Source: Pseudomonadota bacterium (GTDB taxonomy: Bacteria > Pseudomonadota > Alphaproteobacteria > Rhizobiales > Rhizobiaceae). Taken from it: a DNA stretch of 6,199 nucleotides. The notes below the pieces were generated by a model. The model did no database searches. It saw nothing but the letters and a program-made list of their open reading frames with translations, and was not told the origin of the DNA. The stretch's first letter is position 1, and every line of letters starts with the position of its first letter. Positions 5,742-6,199 of this stretch are shown in pieces. The stretch is from assembly GCA_023428515.1 (NCBI GenBank), contig JAEYXI010000687.1, positions 1-6,199 on the forward strand. Reading direction: 5' to 3'. The position numbers and the translations under genes are program-made.

Positions 5742-6082
5742 CAGCGCGACTCCCGTCCATCGACGTGGTCGCTGCCGGTGAGGCCGCGGGAGACGAGCAG
5801 GACCACCAGCAGGAGCGCGGTCGTCGCGAAACCGATCACGATGGCGGTGAGCACCAACGCCTGCGGAACCGGATCCGCGTAGTCCGCAGGGTTCGCCATG
5901 CCATCCGCACCCAACACGGGAGGCGCGCCGACGCGCAGCCGGCCCATGCTGAAGATGAACAGGTTCACCGCGTAGGAAAGGAGCGACAGGCCGATGACGA
6001 GTTGGTAGGTGCGCGGTCGCTGGACCAGCCAGACGCCTGACCCGGTGAGCACGCCGATGGCGATGGCAAGCGTCAGTTCCAT
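5741..6082 (-). CDS. mrpC: Mrp/Pha cation:proton antiporter subunit C (NuoK-like)
   Basis: This 113-residue protein is the C subunit, homologous to NuoK of complex I, with three helices at about residues 2-22, 27-47 and 73-99. Family marks are TYQLVIGLSLLSYAVNLFIFSMG (25-47), the GAPP turn (52-55) that precedes a short periplasmic loop, and DPVPQALVLTAIVIGFATTAL (70-90), which is almost invariant in MrpC. ATG 6082-6080 overlaps the end of the A/B gene by 10 bp and has GAGGAG (6096-6091) 8 nt upstream. Its stop shares one base with the mrpD start. In the complex C sits between the A and D modules and helps form the hydrophilic axis in the membrane. Confidence 0.95.
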   Translation of the reverse strand: MELTLAIAIGVLTGSGVWLVQRPRTYQLVIGLSLLSYAVNLFIFSMGRLRVGAPPVLGADGMANPADYADPVPQALVLTAIVIGFATTALLLVVLLVSRGLTGSDHVDGRESR

Positions 6083-6199
6083 TGCTGGCGCTCCTCGATC
6101 TGACGTTCCTCTTCCAGGCGGGCCGCGCGCAGGCGGCGGATCGACTGGTGGGCGATCGCGATCAACATCAGCACCGTGGCGCCCACCACGAGGCTGAAC
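6073..6199 (-). CDS. C-terminus of Mrp antiporter subunit A/B (probably fused), partial
   Basis: Only the last 41 residues lie in the window: the end of a membrane helix, FSLVVGATVLMLIAIAHQSI, followed by a basic then mixed-charge cytoplasmic tail ending EERQQWN and TGA 6075-6073. The helix plus AHQSIR resembles the C-terminus of the MrpB-like domain that ends the fused A/B subunit (PhaAB) of rhizobia; a separate mrpB gene would also fit. It overlaps mrpC by 10 bp in another frame. The A part of such a protein is the NuoL-like subunit with the main cation path; that part, and the operon promoter, lie to the right of the window. Fusion is inferred from family knowledge, not seen here. Confidence 0.75.
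   Translation of the reverse strand, partial: FSLVVGATVLMLIAIAHQSIRRLRAARLEEERQIEERQQWN

Noticed and set aside
3634..5760. A 708-codon open frame on the minus strand covering mrpD and mrpE
   Set aside because: Only its last 161 codons are real (mrpE). The upstream part is an Arg/Gly/Ala-rich shadow of mrpD in another frame, kept open by high GC, with no similarity to any family.

Overview
The window looks like chromosome from a high-GC alphaproteobacterium, most likely of the Rhizobiales/Hyphomicrobiales (Mesorhizobium- or Sinorhizobium-like). This rests on the strong G/C bias at third codon positions, on the Mrp/Pha antiporter operon whose first gene appears to be a fused A/B subunit followed by C-D-E-F-G, and on the general look of the MaoC-like and lactonase proteins. 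The genus is inferred; no rRNA or species marker is present.

Left part (1-1666): two divergent genes share a ~200 bp control region. Leftward is the N-terminal 123 residues of a MaoC/hot-dog-fold dehydratase-like protein that runs off the window edge. Rightward is a complete 365-residue beta-propeller lactonase (6-phosphogluconolactonase / carboxymuconate-cyclase family). The region between them holds A/T-rich dyad symmetry suited to a shared regulator. It also holds a 22-codon leader ORF with a strong Shine-Dalgarno (SD) sequence, whose stop overlaps the start of the MaoC gene. The arrangement suggests a small catabolic locus for a sugar acid or aromatic acid, but the substrate cannot be read from this window.

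Middle part (1667-2987): a 279 bp stretch without a convincing gene, then a single DUF5996-family gene of unknown function, then a ~100 bp gap where it converges with the antiporter operon.

Right part (2988-6199, minus strand): a tightly packed Mrp-type (Pha/Mnh) multisubunit monovalent cation/proton antiporter operon, read from right to left. It contains the last 41 codons of the A/B subunit, then complete C, D, E, F and G. Every stop overlaps the next start (10 bp at A/B-C, 1 bp at C-D, 4 bp ATGA at D-E, E-F and F-G), so translational coupling is likely. Together these membrane proteins form one complex that exchanges cytoplasmic Na+ or K+ for external H+ and supports pH and salt homeostasis. 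The operon ends at a palindrome lying across the last codons of the G subunit.

I found no tRNA, rRNA, CRISPR array, insertion sequence or complete new system. The points most worth checking are the leader ORF and operator of the divergent locus, the loss of the usual catalytic His in the MaoC-like protein, and the DUF5996 orphan.
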